64,000 nt of DNA from Tissierellia bacterium (lineage in GTDB: Bacteria > Bacillota > Clostridia > Tissierellales > Peptoniphilaceae), in contig JAUNUQ010000007.1 of the NCBI GenBank assembly GCA_030538075.1, positions 23,098 to 87,097 on the forward strand, given 5' to 3'. The notes under the pieces were generated by a model, which ran no database searches, was not told where the DNA came from, and was given only the letters and a program-made list of their open reading frames with translations. Shown here piece by piece: positions 12,285 through 21,173 of the stretch. Position 1 is the stretch's first letter. Every line of letters starts with the position of its first letter. The translations under genes were made by a program, and so were the position numbers.

Positions 12285-12498
12285 TTGGTTAGAAGCGTCT
12301 AGCAAGTGGAGCTTTCGGCTGGGGATCAGTTTGACGGCAATCTATCTACTCCAGACGGCATATAAAATGGTGAGCTCTCCCCCTGGTATATGACCCACCA
12401 GCGGCAGCAGGTTGCTGCCGATGTTGGCGATTGTACTCATGATACTATCCCTCATTACGGAACACCTGGCAAAGCGCAAAAAGTCCACTTCCCAGTAA
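12277..12498 (+). pseudogene. Small two-helix membrane protein interrupted by an in-frame TGA
   Basis: An ATG at 12277, inside the end of the DUF302 gene, opens a frame of 73 codons ending in TAA at 12498, but codon 39 is TGA (12391-12393). The first part has a hydrophobic stretch (FRLGISLTAIYLLQTAY) and the part after the TGA has another (LLPMLAIVLMILSLI) ending in charged residues KRKK, so together they would make a two-helix membrane protein. A nonsense mutation is the simplest reading. The second half could also start alone at an internal ATG, but has no ribosome binding site. Confidence 0.45.
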
Positions 12499-12504
12499 AA
12501 CAAG

Positions 12505-12533
12505 GTCTACCGAAAACTCGGTAGACTTTTCTT
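12505..12533 (+). terminator. Terminator after the DUF302 region
   Basis: GTCTACCGA pairs perfectly with TCGGTAGAC across AAAC, followed by TTTTCTT. It closes the DUF302 transcription unit. Confidence 0.85.
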
Positions 12534-12667
12534 ATTCTCTTTGGTTCCACCGAGCTTCGAGAGGGCAGGACCCATAATTACAGTTTTGTAAACTTCATCA
12601 GATGGGGTTTGAAAAGGGTATAATATACTCAGGAAGAAAACTCAGAATATATCCTTGGAGGTAGCAT

Positions 12668-13630
12668 ATGTTTGGAACGATATTGTTTGGCGCAATTTTC
12701 ATCATTGCAGGAGCTTTTTTGGTATTGACGCAGATCTATCAACCCCTTCTCTTTAAAGAGATACTACGTCTTTGGCCCCTTGTCCTTACGGCGATGGGAA
12801 TTGTGCGATTGATTAAATACCGAGAAAGCGATAAGAAGGTCAATCTCTTTTTGTTCTTCTCGGGGATCATCCTCACTGCACTCAGCTTGACTGGAAAAGT
12901 GGACAATCTCTTCGTTTTGGCCTGGGGCGCCGTATTGATCATTTTGGGACTCGTCATGTTGATTCAGCGCAAGAACAACAAAGGGGTCACCAATTACGAG
13001 ACCATTGATGAAAAATCAGAATACAATTTTGAGTTCGATCACGATCCCGAGGAATTCCACGCCAAGTGGGAAGAGATGACCAAGGACGCCAAATGGGACT
13101 TTGACGAAGCCAGACCCGAGCCCCCAACAGAGGATCCTCAGCCCCAACGGGAAGAGCCCCATGGCAAAATGCCCGAAGACGATCCGGGAATGGATGAGAA
13201 GAAGCGCAGAAAGAACTACGGCATCTACGACAACACCATCCAGTACACAAATGTGAAACAGGAGAAGCGCAAGGGCTTTCATGTCCAAAGTGAAAATATC
13301 CTGCGAGATGACTATCTCTTTTCCGCTCAAAAGAAGATCTACCAATCGAACCGTTTCAACGGTGGCCGAATCTCCAGTGTCTTCTCGGAAGTCTGGCTGG
13401 ATCTATCCAAGGTGGTGCCCCAGTCCGATGTGCTGACCATCAATATCAGCGTCATCTTCTCCTCCGTCCGCATCAGAGTACCGAACAACTGGGTGATCTA
13501 TATGTCGGGCAATACCATATTTGGGGAGACAACCATCCCTGAAAATCCGGCAGTCAGCCCCAAGTACAAGCTGTACATCTCCAACAATGTCACCTTTGGA
13601 AGCCTCCAGATAGAATACAAAGAGATCTAA
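12668..13630 (+). CDS. LiaF-like membrane protein (cell wall-active antibiotics response domain)
   Basis: The 320-residue protein has four short hydrophobic segments in residues 1-100 (DUF5668-like), a charged acidic and Pro-rich linker (about 115-180) and a C-terminal beta-strand-rich domain ending in ISNNVTFGSLQIEYKEI. That domain matches the LiaF C-terminal type, in which strands with IFSSVRIRVPNNW and GNTIFGETTIP patterns stack. LiaF proteins sense or dampen envelope-stress signalling through LiaRS, but no such two-component system lies beside this gene. GGAGG stands before ATG 12668 and a TATAAT lies at 12619-12624. A terminator follows. Confidence 0.82.
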   Translation: MFGTILFGAIFIIAGAFLVLTQIYQPLLFKEILRLWPLVLTAMGIVRLIKYRESDKKVNLFLFFSGIILTALSLTGKVDNLFVLAWGAVLIILGLVMLIQRKNNKGVTNYETIDEKSEYNFEFDHDPEEFHAKWEEMTKDAKWDFDEARPEPPTEDPQPQREEPHGKMPEDDPGMDEKKRRKNYGIYDNTIQYTNVKQEKRKGFHVQSENILRDDYLFSAQKKIYQSNRFNGGRISSVFSEVWLDLSKVVPQSDVLTINISVIFSSVRIRVPNNWVIYMSGNTIFGETTIPENPAVSPKYKLYISNNVTFGSLQIEYKEI

Positions 13631-13638
13631 AAAATGCC

Positions 13639-13674
13639 AAATGCCCTCTTGATACAAGGAGGGCATTTTTCTTT
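13639..13674. terminator. Bidirectional terminator between convergent genes
   Basis: AAATGCCCTC pairs with GAGGGCATTT across ten bases. T residues follow on the plus strand, and A-rich sequence on the left gives T residues on the minus strand, so it can serve the LiaF-like gene and the converging aminotransferase gene. Confidence 0.85.
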
Positions 13675-13678
13675 GCTT

Positions 13679-14875
13679 TTATTTTTCTAGGGACTGGATC
13701 TCCTCCATCAGCTTGGCAAAGGCCTGTAGAGAGCCAATAATGGTCTCGTGGGAGACGCAGTAGGCCAGTCGGACATAACCTGGGCATGCAAAGGAACTGC
13801 CCGGTACCATGAGGATATTGTATTTCTTACCCAAGGCGACGAATTCCCGTTCGTCTTCCATGGGGGATTTCACAAAGAGATAGAATGCCCCTTCTGGCTT
13901 TACGCATTCGAGACCCAGCTCTGTCAACCCATTGTAAAGGGCCTTTCGGTTTTTATCATAGAATTCCAAATTGACCTGAACATCGCAGCAACGGGCGATG
14001 ACCTTTTGGATGAGGGACGGCGCATTGACAGAACCTAAAATCCGATTTGCAATCGCCGCGGCATCAATGACATCTGAACTATCCTCTACCTCATCTGGGA
14101 TGACCAGATAGCCGATCCGCTCCCCTGGCAGGGACAGGGATTTGCTATAGGAATAGGCGACGATGATGTTGTCATAGTATTTTGTCAGATAGGGCACTTC
14201 CGCCCCTTCATAGACGAGTTCCCGGTAGGGCTCATCGGAGATCAAATAGATGGCGCTGCCGAATTTTTCCTGTTTTTCCCGAAGGATATCTGCGAGTTTG
14301 ATGATGGTCGCCTCACTGTAGACGACTCCAGTGGGATTGTGGGGGGTATTGATGATTACTGCTTTTGTGTTGGGGTTGATCTTCTGTCGAAACTCCTCGA
14401 GATTGGGTTGAAAAGTCTCTGTGTCCGGTGAAATGGTCACCAATTTTCCATCGTAATTGCCCACATAATTGCCGTATTCCACAAAATACGGGGCGAAGAC
14501 GATGACCTCTTCTCCTGGATTTAAGATCGTCTTCAAGATCACATTCAATCCACTTGCAGCGCCTACGGTCATGATCAGGTTTTTAGCTGAAAAGGCGGTG
14601 TCAAAACGCCGATTTATCGACTCTGCAATGGTCTGCCGAACATCTTCGAAACCCACATTACTCATATATCCGTGTAGGACGACTGGATCCTCGTTCTGAA
14701 CGAGATCGATGATCGCTTCATTGACCTCCTTTGGAGCAGGCACATTGGGATTTCCCAAACTGAAATCAAATACATTTTCTTCCCCATATAGAGCTTTCAA
14801 TCGGTTCCCCTCTTCGAACATGGCTCGTATCGCAGAGCCCTTCCCGAGGAATTCCTTCATTTTTTCTGATATCAT
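13679..14875 (-). CDS. Pyridoxal phosphate-dependent aminotransferase (class I/II)
   Basis: This 398-residue enzyme is a fold-type I aminotransferase of the aspartate/aromatic group. Seen are FDFSLGNPNVPAP near the N-terminus, NTPHNPTGVVYSEATI, the cofactor-contacting LISDEPYREL, the Schiff-base Lys in YSYSKSLSLPGERIGYL, and a C-terminal VRLAYCVS with the substrate-carboxylate Arg. I use ATG 14875, which has AAGGAG at 7 bases; the GTG one codon earlier is too close. It follows an NSS-family transporter gene by 28 bases, so it may transaminate the amino acid that transporter imports (inference). Substrate specificity cannot be read from sequence alone. Confidence 0.92.
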   Translation of the reverse strand: MISEKMKEFLGKGSAIRAMFEEGNRLKALYGEENVFDFSLGNPNVPAPKEVNEAIIDLVQNEDPVVLHGYMSNVGFEDVRQTIAESINRRFDTAFSAKNLIMTVGAASGLNVILKTILNPGEEVIVFAPYFVEYGNYVGNYDGKLVTISPDTETFQPNLEEFRQKINPNTKAVIINTPHNPTGVVYSEATIIKLADILREKQEKFGSAIYLISDEPYRELVYEGAEVPYLTKYYDNIIVAYSYSKSLSLPGERIGYLVIPDEVEDSSDVIDAAAIANRILGSVNAPSLIQKVIARCCDVQVNLEFYDKNRKALYNGLTELGLECVKPEGAFYLFVKSPMEDEREFVALGKKYNILMVPGSSFACPGYVRLAYCVSHETIIGSLQAFAKLMEEIQSLEK

Positions 14876-14903
14876 CACTCTTCTCCTTTATTCTATCCAT
14901 TTA

Positions 14904-16223
14904 TTAAAAGGCCGTTCGGGTCAAGATGGCGACTGCGCATAGGACCACTGCCAACGGCACATAGAGATATCTCCCCAAATTATACCAGAAGTTTCCATAT
15001 TTGTATTTGGATGCGAGATTGATCTCTTCGAGGAGTTCATCCTTTTTGAGGACCCAAAACCAGCTTATCGCTCCCAATGTCGCTCCCAGAGGGATGATAT
15101 AGATGGAGATCATATCCATCCAAGGACCCCAGCTGGAGATTGCCTCCAGATTGACTCCCACCCCAAAAATGATCACACCGAGTAAGATCAAGGCCATCTT
15201 GCGAGAGAGAGCTGGGATTTTATGCATCAGGGACTCCGCTACTACTTCGATCATGTTCTGCAGGGAGGTCACCCCTCCAAAGACGACTGCTGTAAACAGG
15301 ATAATTGCAAAGAATTGTCCTCCGACCATATCCTGCAAGATCGTCGGCAGGGTGACAAAGAGTAATCCTGGACCTCGGCTTTGTTCCAAGCCGTAGGAAA
15401 ACACAGCCGGTACCATCACAAAGGCGGATACCATGGCAGCAATGGTATCGAAGAATGCGGTCTTTTTTGCGCCATCGACAATGTCCTCTCCCTTGGATAA
15501 ATAGGCTCCACAGACGATCATCCCCGATCCCGTGATCGAAAGGGAGAAAAAGGCTTGTCCCATGGCGGATACCCAAGTCCTCGGGTTGAGTATTTGGCTC
15601 CATTCCGGTTGGAACATAAAGGCATATCCATCAAATGCATTGGGCAGCATCGCCACTCGAATGGCTAGGATGACGAAGAGCACGAAAAAAAGGGGCATCA
15701 TCACCTTATTTGCCTTCTCGATGGAATGGGCTCCCGTCACGCAGGTGAGCAGGGTGAATGCGACTACAATCAGATGATAGGGTACCACGGAATAATCACT
15801 GAAGGCAAAGCCCTCAAACCATTCACCAGGTACGACTTGTAATAGACTGCCGTCAATGGACTGTACCAGAGCCTTTAACACATAGGAGATGATACAGGCA
15901 TATCCAATGGCGATCAATATTGAGCCCGCCAAGGGCAGCCAACCTATCACTTTGCCAATCGCCCCCATTCCCCGGGATTTCCAAGCATATTCATAGGCAC
16001 CGAGGGTCCCCGTCTGCGCCCTTCGTCCGATGGCGTATTCTGCAGATAGGCCACAATAGCCAAAGATCACGATAAATACGAGATATACGAGCAGAAATGC
16101 TCCCCCTCCCTCAGACTGTAGCTTGTAGGGGAATCCCCACACATTTGCCATCCCGACAGCGGATCCCACCGCCGTTACTAAAAAACCCCATTTTGAGCGG
16201 AACTGCTTTGATTTTTGTTCCAA
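14904..16223 (-). CDS. Sodium-dependent amino acid transporter, NSS (SNF) family
   Basis: The protein has about eleven transmembrane helices and opens with KWGFLVTAVGSAVGMANVWG, the unwound TM1 region of neurotransmitter:sodium symporters that forms the substrate and sodium sites, then GGGAFLLVYLV (TM2). Bacterial members carry aromatic or branched amino acids, as LeuT and TnaT do. The start is uncertain: the GTG at 16235 overlaps the GGAGG, so I prefer TTG 16223, which has that site upstream. The gene precedes the aminotransferase on the same strand and they probably form an operon. Confidence 0.92.
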   Translation of the reverse strand: MEQKSKQFRSKWGFLVTAVGSAVGMANVWGFPYKLQSEGGGAFLLVYLVFIVIFGYCGLSAEYAIGRRAQTGTLGAYEYAWKSRGMGAIGKVIGWLPLAGSILIAIGYACIISYVLKALVQSIDGSLLQVVPGEWFEGFAFSDYSVVPYHLIVVAFTLLTCVTGAHSIEKANKVMMPLFFVLFVILAIRVAMLPNAFDGYAFMFQPEWSQILNPRTWVSAMGQAFFSLSITGSGMIVCGAYLSKGEDIVDGAKKTAFFDTIAAMVSAFVMVPAVFSYGLEQSRGPGLLFVTLPTILQDMVGGQFFAIILFTAVVFGGVTSLQNMIEVVAESLMHKIPALSRKMALILLGVIIFGVGVNLEAISSWGPWMDMISIYIIPLGATLGAISWFWVLKKDELLEEINLASKYKYGNFWYNLGRYLYVPLAVVLCAVAILTRTAF

Positions 16224-16322
16224 ACTTCCCTTCACCTCCAGATTATTTCAACAATCTCAATCTAATTATTTCGATTCTATAAATCTCAGAAATTATTGCG
16301 CTAGATTCGCAATCCATTGCGA

Positions 16323-17048
16323 CTAGAGCTTTCTCTTCATCCCCCGCAGTTGAGATTTCATCTCCTCTTCGATTCGGCGACTCTCGATCGCCTTTTGAAT
16401 CGCCTTATTGTGTACCCAAGGATCGAGAATTTCCCCTTCTAGCACATTCATCGCCGCAGGTCTCTGTTTGACCAGAGCAGTGGCAAAATACCAGGCGACC
16501 ATCATGCGAATATAGTATTCATCCGAGTCCAATCCCGCTACTCTCTCCATGGATTCCAGTGAAAAGTTCTCGTCCAGATAATTGCTGAGTAGCAGGCCGA
16601 TCCCATAACGAACGGTGTAGACATGCTCAGACTCCATCCACCTCATGATATTCTGATAGACTCTCTTTGGATGATTTCGAAATACCCTAGGTGAAAAAGA
16701 ATCTGTAGTCGCCCAATTGTCTATATGGGGAAGAAACAATTCCGTTCGCCTCATCGCTTCATCATAGTCTCGAATGCCCTCGATAAAAAAGGCATGGAGA
16801 TTGTCCTCATCAAAGTACCGATGGGGTAAGGAGTCTAAAAAGGTAGCGGCCCGCTTTGGGTCTTCTCTGCCCATCTTTCTGGCATATGCCCGTAAGTTTG
16901 GGACACGGATTCCCAGGATCTTCTCTCGTTTCATCGTGGGGATCAATCGACTTTGAAAATCCCCATGGGATATTTCTGCCATCTCCATTAAATCACGGCG
17001 AACTTCGTCTACGGTGTCAGGATATCCCACTTGATCCGATATTATCAT
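16323..17048 (-). CDS. DNA alkylation repair protein, AlkD-like HEAT-repeat family
   Basis: The 241-residue all-helical protein matches the AlkD family of DNA glycosylases that excise alkylated purines. The HEAT-like layout includes ILGIRVPNLRAYARKM, the conserved DNWATTDSF segment with the Trp and Asp typical of the active cleft, and a YYIRMMVAWYFATAL helix. Its ATG overlaps the stop of the upstream PhnB-like gene by 4 bases. A cytosolic repair role is likely; substrate range is not known. Confidence 0.9.
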   Translation of the reverse strand: MIISDQVGYPDTVDEVRRDLMEMAEISHGDFQSRLIPTMKREKILGIRVPNLRAYARKMGREDPKRAATFLDSLPHRYFDEDNLHAFFIEGIRDYDEAMRRTELFLPHIDNWATTDSFSPRVFRNHPKRVYQNIMRWMESEHVYTVRYGIGLLLSNYLDENFSLESMERVAGLDSDEYYIRMMVAWYFATALVKQRPAAMNVLEGEILDPWVHNKAIQKAIESRRIEEEMKSQLRGMKRKL

Positions 17049-17512
17049 GATCCTATATTCCTCAATTTTTCAATATCAATTTTCTTCATTTTCATCATCG
17101 CCTGAATCTGCGCATCTGAGCGAATGAGCTCATTCATATTCCTCGGCAGAATCTGCCAGGATAGACCAAATCGATCCTTTACCCAACCACATTGTTCAGC
17201 CTCTGGGACATGGCTGAGTTTATCCCAATAATAGTCGATCTCTTTTTGATCCTCGCATTCAATCGTGAAGGAGATCGCCTCATTAAAACGGAAATAAGGC
17301 CCTCCATCTAAAGCGATGAAAGGCTGTCCATTCAGATAGAAAACTGCAGTGATCACCTTACCCGCCATCCCTTCAAAATGGGAATCTAAGGCTTCATCTG
17401 GGTATTTTCTCATCTCTTCAACCCAAGAATTTGGAAAGACCTCCATATAATATCCTATCGCTTCCTCACAGTTGTTGTCGGCGAACCAGAGACTTGGCAC
17501 AATTCCCTTCAT
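17045..17512 (-). CDS. VOC superfamily protein, PhnB-like
   Basis: This 155-residue protein belongs to the PhnB/3-demethylubiquinone-methyltransferase-like branch of the vicinal-oxygen-chelate fold. It shows PSLWFADNNCEEAIGYY, FYLNGQPFIALDGGP, and WVKDRFGLSWQILP, a typical second-half strand motif. No enzyme activity can be assigned. I use ATG 17512, which has GGAGG eight bases upstream; an earlier GTG at 17521 is too close to that site. It is co-transcribed with the AlkD-like gene. Confidence 0.88.
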   Translation of the reverse strand: MKGIVPSLWFADNNCEEAIGYYMEVFPNSWVEEMRKYPDEALDSHFEGMAGKVITAVFYLNGQPFIALDGGPYFRFNEAISFTIECEDQKEIDYYWDKLSHVPEAEQCGWVKDRFGLSWQILPRNMNELIRSDAQIQAMMKMKKIDIEKLRNIGS

Positions 17513-17572
17513 AATCCACACCTCCGCTTTTAATCATAACCGATTTGCCGTACTAAAGGCAAGGAGTACATG

Positions 17573-17609
17573 AAAGGGGAGCTATCCAAGGAATGATCGC
17601 CCCCCTTTT
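17573..17609. terminator. Possible terminator downstream of hutH
   Basis: AAAGGGG (17573-17579) pairs with CCCCTTT (17603-17609), and inner bases GCTATC and GATCGC extend the stem with gaps. It lies just after the hutH stop. A long T run is lacking on the minus strand, so strength is uncertain. Confidence 0.45.
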
Positions 17610-17616
17610 CGATTAA

Positions 17617-19146
17617 TTAAAATAGTTTACCAGTGACCGCCTCGACGGCTTCATATAGTTCTCCTGATTCCACCAATGCCACCACAGCTTCGATGTCCGT
17701 ATTCATCACACGGTCTTGATCGTAGAAGTCAACGACTCCACGAATCTTCTCATAGGCGACTTCACTGCCCTTGCCCAATTGCTTTTTACCCCTGAGGTCG
17801 ATCGCCTGGCAGGCACAGAGCAGCTCCATGGCCACAACCCTTCGAGCATTGTAGAGGATCTCCGCCGCCTGTCTGGCTGCGATGGTTCCCATGGAGACAT
17901 GGTCCTCTTGATTCGCCGATGAGGGGATGGAGTCCACGCTGGCAGGATGAGCCAACACTTTATTCTCGGATACTAAAGCTGCTGCAGAGTATTGAACGAT
18001 CATAAAGCCGGAGTTCAGTCCGCCCTTCTCGATCAAAAATGCAGGTAGATGTCCGTTTAAAGCGGGGTTGACCATACGCTCGATCCGTCTTTCAGAGATA
18101 TTTGCCAATTCCGCAATGCCGATCTTCATATAGTCGAAGATCTGCGCCATCGGCTCTCCATGGAAATTCCCCCCAGATATGACCCGATCCTCATCGACGA
18201 GGATGATGGGGTTGTCCGTCACCGCATTCATCTCCAGTTCCACCTTTTCCCGAACAAAACTCAAGCAGTCATGGGAAGCGCCGTGAACATGGGGAGCACA
18301 TCGAAGGGAATAGGCGTCTTGAACCCGGATCTCGTTTTGCCTAGAAGTCATTTGACTTCCCTCTAGGACATTGAGGGTCAGAGCGGCAGCTTTTTGTTGC
18401 CCCAATTGTCTGCGGATTACATGGGTCATTGGCTCAAAGGCATCTGTGATCCCATTTAAACCCTCCATGGTCAATCCCAGGGAGATCGTAGAAGTCTTAA
18501 ATAGATTGATCGCATCATATAGAGCATGGGCACCGATGGAAGTCATTACCTGCGTTCCGTTGATCAAGGCCAGACCCTCTTTAGAGGTCAGTTCGATGGT
18601 CTCAATCCCAGCTTCCTGCATGGCCTTTGCGCCGGCCATGCGCTCTCCCTGATAGAAGGCCTCTCCCTCACCCAACATGACCAATACCATATGTGCGAGA
18701 GGCGCCAGATCACCACTGGAACCCAAGGAGCCCTTTTCTGGTATGATGGGGTGTACGCCCCTGTTTAGCATCTGAATCAGCGTTTCAATTGTGGACAGAC
18801 GGATGCCAGAATATCCTCTAGATAGAGCATTTACACGCAGAGCCATAATCCCCCGTACCACGTCCTCTGGTAGGGGATTACCCACACCGCAGGCATGGCT
18901 GACGATGAGATTGTGCTGGAGCTGCGTAGCATCATCCTTCGATATGATCACTTTGCTGAACTCTCCAAATCCGGTGGTGATCCCGTATTCCACTCTATCC
19001 TCTCGAACATAGCGGTCCACGAGTTCCCTTGCCCTGTGCACCTTTTGGATTGCCTCTTCCGTCAACTGTACTTTTGCCTGACCTCTGGTAATTGCAATGA
19101 GGTCTTCTAAGCCCAACATTTCGCCATTCAGTTTAAAACCGGGCAT
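17617..19146 (-). CDS. hutH: Histidine ammonia-lyase
   Basis: HutH converts L-histidine to trans-urocanate and ammonia, the first step of histidine fermentation. The 509-residue protein has the family landmarks YGITTGFGEFS (with the catalytic Tyr loop), SHACGVGNPLP, the MIO region GSLGSSGDLAPLAH, and a late GTIAARQAAEIL. The MIO cofactor normally forms from Ala-Ser-Gly; here the triplet at residues 143-145 is Ser-Ser-Gly, read from codons TCC AGT GGT. GGAGG precedes ATG 19146. It is the last gene of hutI-fchA-hutH with an 11-base gap after fchA. Confidence 0.95.
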   Translation of the reverse strand: MPGFKLNGEMLGLEDLIAITRGQAKVQLTEEAIQKVHRARELVDRYVREDRVEYGITTGFGEFSKVIISKDDATQLQHNLIVSHACGVGNPLPEDVVRGIMALRVNALSRGYSGIRLSTIETLIQMLNRGVHPIIPEKGSLGSSGDLAPLAHMVLVMLGEGEAFYQGERMAGAKAMQEAGIETIELTSKEGLALINGTQVMTSIGAHALYDAINLFKTSTISLGLTMEGLNGITDAFEPMTHVIRRQLGQQKAAALTLNVLEGSQMTSRQNEIRVQDAYSLRCAPHVHGASHDCLSFVREKVELEMNAVTDNPIILVDEDRVISGGNFHGEPMAQIFDYMKIGIAELANISERRIERMVNPALNGHLPAFLIEKGGLNSGFMIVQYSAAALVSENKVLAHPASVDSIPSSANQEDHVSMGTIAARQAAEILYNARRVVAMELLCACQAIDLRGKKQLGKGSEVAYEKIRGVVDFYDQDRVMNTDIEAVVALVESGELYEAVEAVTGKLF

Positions 19147-19157
19147 ACACTTTCCTC

Positions 19158-19796
19158 CTATTTGAGTCTTTGGTAAATAATTTGTAACAATTCTTCCTTG
19201 ATAGCTAGCATTTCTTCCACGAGATCCATCGCCTCTTGGGTGGTCTCGCGGATATAATCCTCATCCTTCATAGCCTGCAGATTGATCAGGACATTGAACA
19301 CCGCCCCCTCTAATCCTGAAGTGGACATCAAGATGCCGACTCCGATATCACTGACGGCGCCCTTTGTGCCATATTCTGCAAATACTCTCTGCAATTTGAG
19401 CACTTCCATACAAGCAGCGGCGCAGCGTCTGGGAACTTCGAGGGCAATCTTGTATCCATCCTGTACAGCAGCTGAGCGAGCTGCTTTTTGCTCATCTGTA
19501 TCCTTTGGCATCGCAAATGCCTCCATCACCTTATCAAAGGCATTGGCATCCTTGTCTACGATCTCCTCCAATTCCACCTTTAGGGCTTCTAATTTCTCCT
19601 TCGCTTGGATCAATTCGTCCTGGGTCTGTTGTGGAAGCTCTTTAAAAGCCTTCTTGTTCACGGACAGACTGCCCACCATCCTCGCCAATGCAGCGCCAAT
19701 GGATCCAGCCATAGCCGATACAGAGCCACCGCCCGGTACAGGTTCATTGCTATCTACGATCTCGATAAAATCATGTACACTCTTTTGAACTAACAT
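19158..19796 (-). CDS. fchA: Formimidoyltetrahydrofolate cyclodeaminase-family protein
   Basis: The 212-residue protein is of the cyclodeaminase/cyclohydrolase family, which turns 5-formimino-THF into methenyl-THF and ammonia. The signature EPVPGGGSVSAMAGSIGAAL is near the N-terminus, followed by long helices including DKDANAFDKVMEAFAMPKD and a final VGILMSTSGLEGAVFNVLIN. It sits between hutI and hutH, so it should salvage the formimino group from histidine into one-carbon metabolism. The transferase half (glutamate formimidoyltransferase) is not fused to it and not seen in this window. AGGAGG precedes ATG 19796. Confidence 0.9.
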   Translation of the reverse strand: MLVQKSVHDFIEIVDSNEPVPGGGSVSAMAGSIGAALARMVGSLSVNKKAFKELPQQTQDELIQAKEKLEALKVELEEIVDKDANAFDKVMEAFAMPKDTDEQKAARSAAVQDGYKIALEVPRRCAAACMEVLKLQRVFAEYGTKGAVSDIGVGILMSTSGLEGAVFNVLINLQAMKDEDYIRETTQEAMDLVEEMLAIKEELLQIIYQRLK

Positions 19797-19812
19797 ATTC
19801 CCTACCTCCTAA

Positions 19813-21069
19813 TTAAATATATGCACAGGTCTTATCATAGACCAGCATGCCTTCTTTGATGACCTTTTCCACCGTATTCACTGCAATTGTATAGGACAAA
19901 TGCTTATATGCAGGTGCATCCAAAAGGATGACATCCCCCTTCTTGCCGACTTCCAGAGACCCTACTTGATCCGCTCTGCCAATGGCAGCTGCGCCATTTA
20001 AAGTGAGGGCTGTGATCGTCTCCTCAACTGTCATCTTCATATAGATCGTAGCCAGGGCGATCATCAATGGTATGGAATTCGTATGACAGCTGCCTGGGTT
20101 GAAATCGGAGCCCAGAGCAACGGCAGCTCCTTGATCGATCATATAGCGACCACGGGCATAATCCTCTTGTAGACTAAAGGCCGTCGACGGGAGCAGTGCA
20201 CAGACGACGCCAGCTTCAATCATCTTTTGAATCCCCTCGTCTGAGGCCTTTAACAGATGCTCTGCTGAAATGGCCCCCATCTCTCCCGCAAGCTCTGCAC
20301 CGCCAATTCGAACGATTTCATCTGCGTGAACCTTGAGCCCATAGCCCATATCCTTTGCTGCCTGGAGATATCTACGGGATTCCTCTACGGAGAATACCCC
20401 TTGCTCAGTAAAGATATCGGCAAATTCTGCCTTCCCCTTCGCAGCCGGTAGGCCTTCTGCGATTAGAAAGTCGATATAGTCCCCTTCACGTCCCTTGTAT
20501 TCCTCTGGGATATCATGGGCGCCCATATAGGTCCGCACCACGTCCATGGGATGATCTTGATCCAGCTTTGCCATCACATCGAGCTGTTTGTTCTCTGTGT
20601 TTATGTCCAGTCCATAGCCGGACTTTCCTTCGACTGTCGTCACTCCATAGGACAACATGGAGTTCAGACGTTTTCTGCCCGCTTCGTATAGCTCCTCAAA
20701 GCTAGCTTCTCGAGTGGCTTTCACCGTGCTCTTGATGCCGCCGCCCGCTTCCATTATCTCCACATAGGTCGCACCCTCTAGGCGCATATTGTATTCGTTA
20801 TCTCGGTAGCCACCAAATACGAAATGGGTGTGGCAGTCTACAAAACCAGGTAAAATGGTTTTCCCCTTGGCATCAATCTGATCCGTCCGGTCCAGATCAA
20901 TCCCCTTTATAACTTCCTCCGTTGGACCCACCGCTGCGATGCGCCCGTCCTGAATGAATACTGCTGCGTCCTCGATGACTTGCAGCTCGTTCATCTCTTT
21001 GCCACAGCGTTTGGTCTTTCCCGTCGGAGTCACCAACTGCTCTGCGTGTACAATGACAATATCTTTCAT
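19813..21069 (-). CDS. hutI: Imidazolonepropionase
   Basis: HutI hydrolyses 4-imidazolone-5-propionate to N-formimino-glutamate. The 418-residue amidohydrolase carries the metal ligands DCHTHFVFGG, a GGGIKSTV segment, the LKVHADEI metal motif, EHLLKAS and the final GSDFNPGS with the metal-binding Asp. I start at ATG 21069 because AAAGGAG is six bases upstream; an ATG 18 bases earlier has none. It is the first gene of the hut run, after an 86-base gap from recR on the same strand. Confidence 0.95.
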   Translation of the reverse strand: MKDIVIVHAEQLVTPTGKTKRCGKEMNELQVIEDAAVFIQDGRIAAVGPTEEVIKGIDLDRTDQIDAKGKTILPGFVDCHTHFVFGGYRDNEYNMRLEGATYVEIMEAGGGIKSTVKATREASFEELYEAGRKRLNSMLSYGVTTVEGKSGYGLDINTENKQLDVMAKLDQDHPMDVVRTYMGAHDIPEEYKGREGDYIDFLIAEGLPAAKGKAEFADIFTEQGVFSVEESRRYLQAAKDMGYGLKVHADEIVRIGGAELAGEMGAISAEHLLKASDEGIQKMIEAGVVCALLPSTAFSLQEDYARGRYMIDQGAAVALGSDFNPGSCHTNSIPLMIALATIYMKMTVEETITALTLNGAAAIGRADQVGSLEVGKKGDVILLDAPAYKHLSYTIAVNTVEKVIKEGMLVYDKTCAYI

Positions 21070-21173
21070 CTCTATCTCCTTTACCATGGTACTATAGGAT
21101 CTGATTTTGATAGTTTTTCATTTATTAAATAACAAGGTGCATTTCATTTCGTGCTTTTTCTATTAATATTATA

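Noticed and set aside
12391..12393. TGA as a selenocysteine codon
   Set aside because: The frame is not a known selenoprotein, there is no redox motif around it and no hairpin of SECIS type was recognised just after it.
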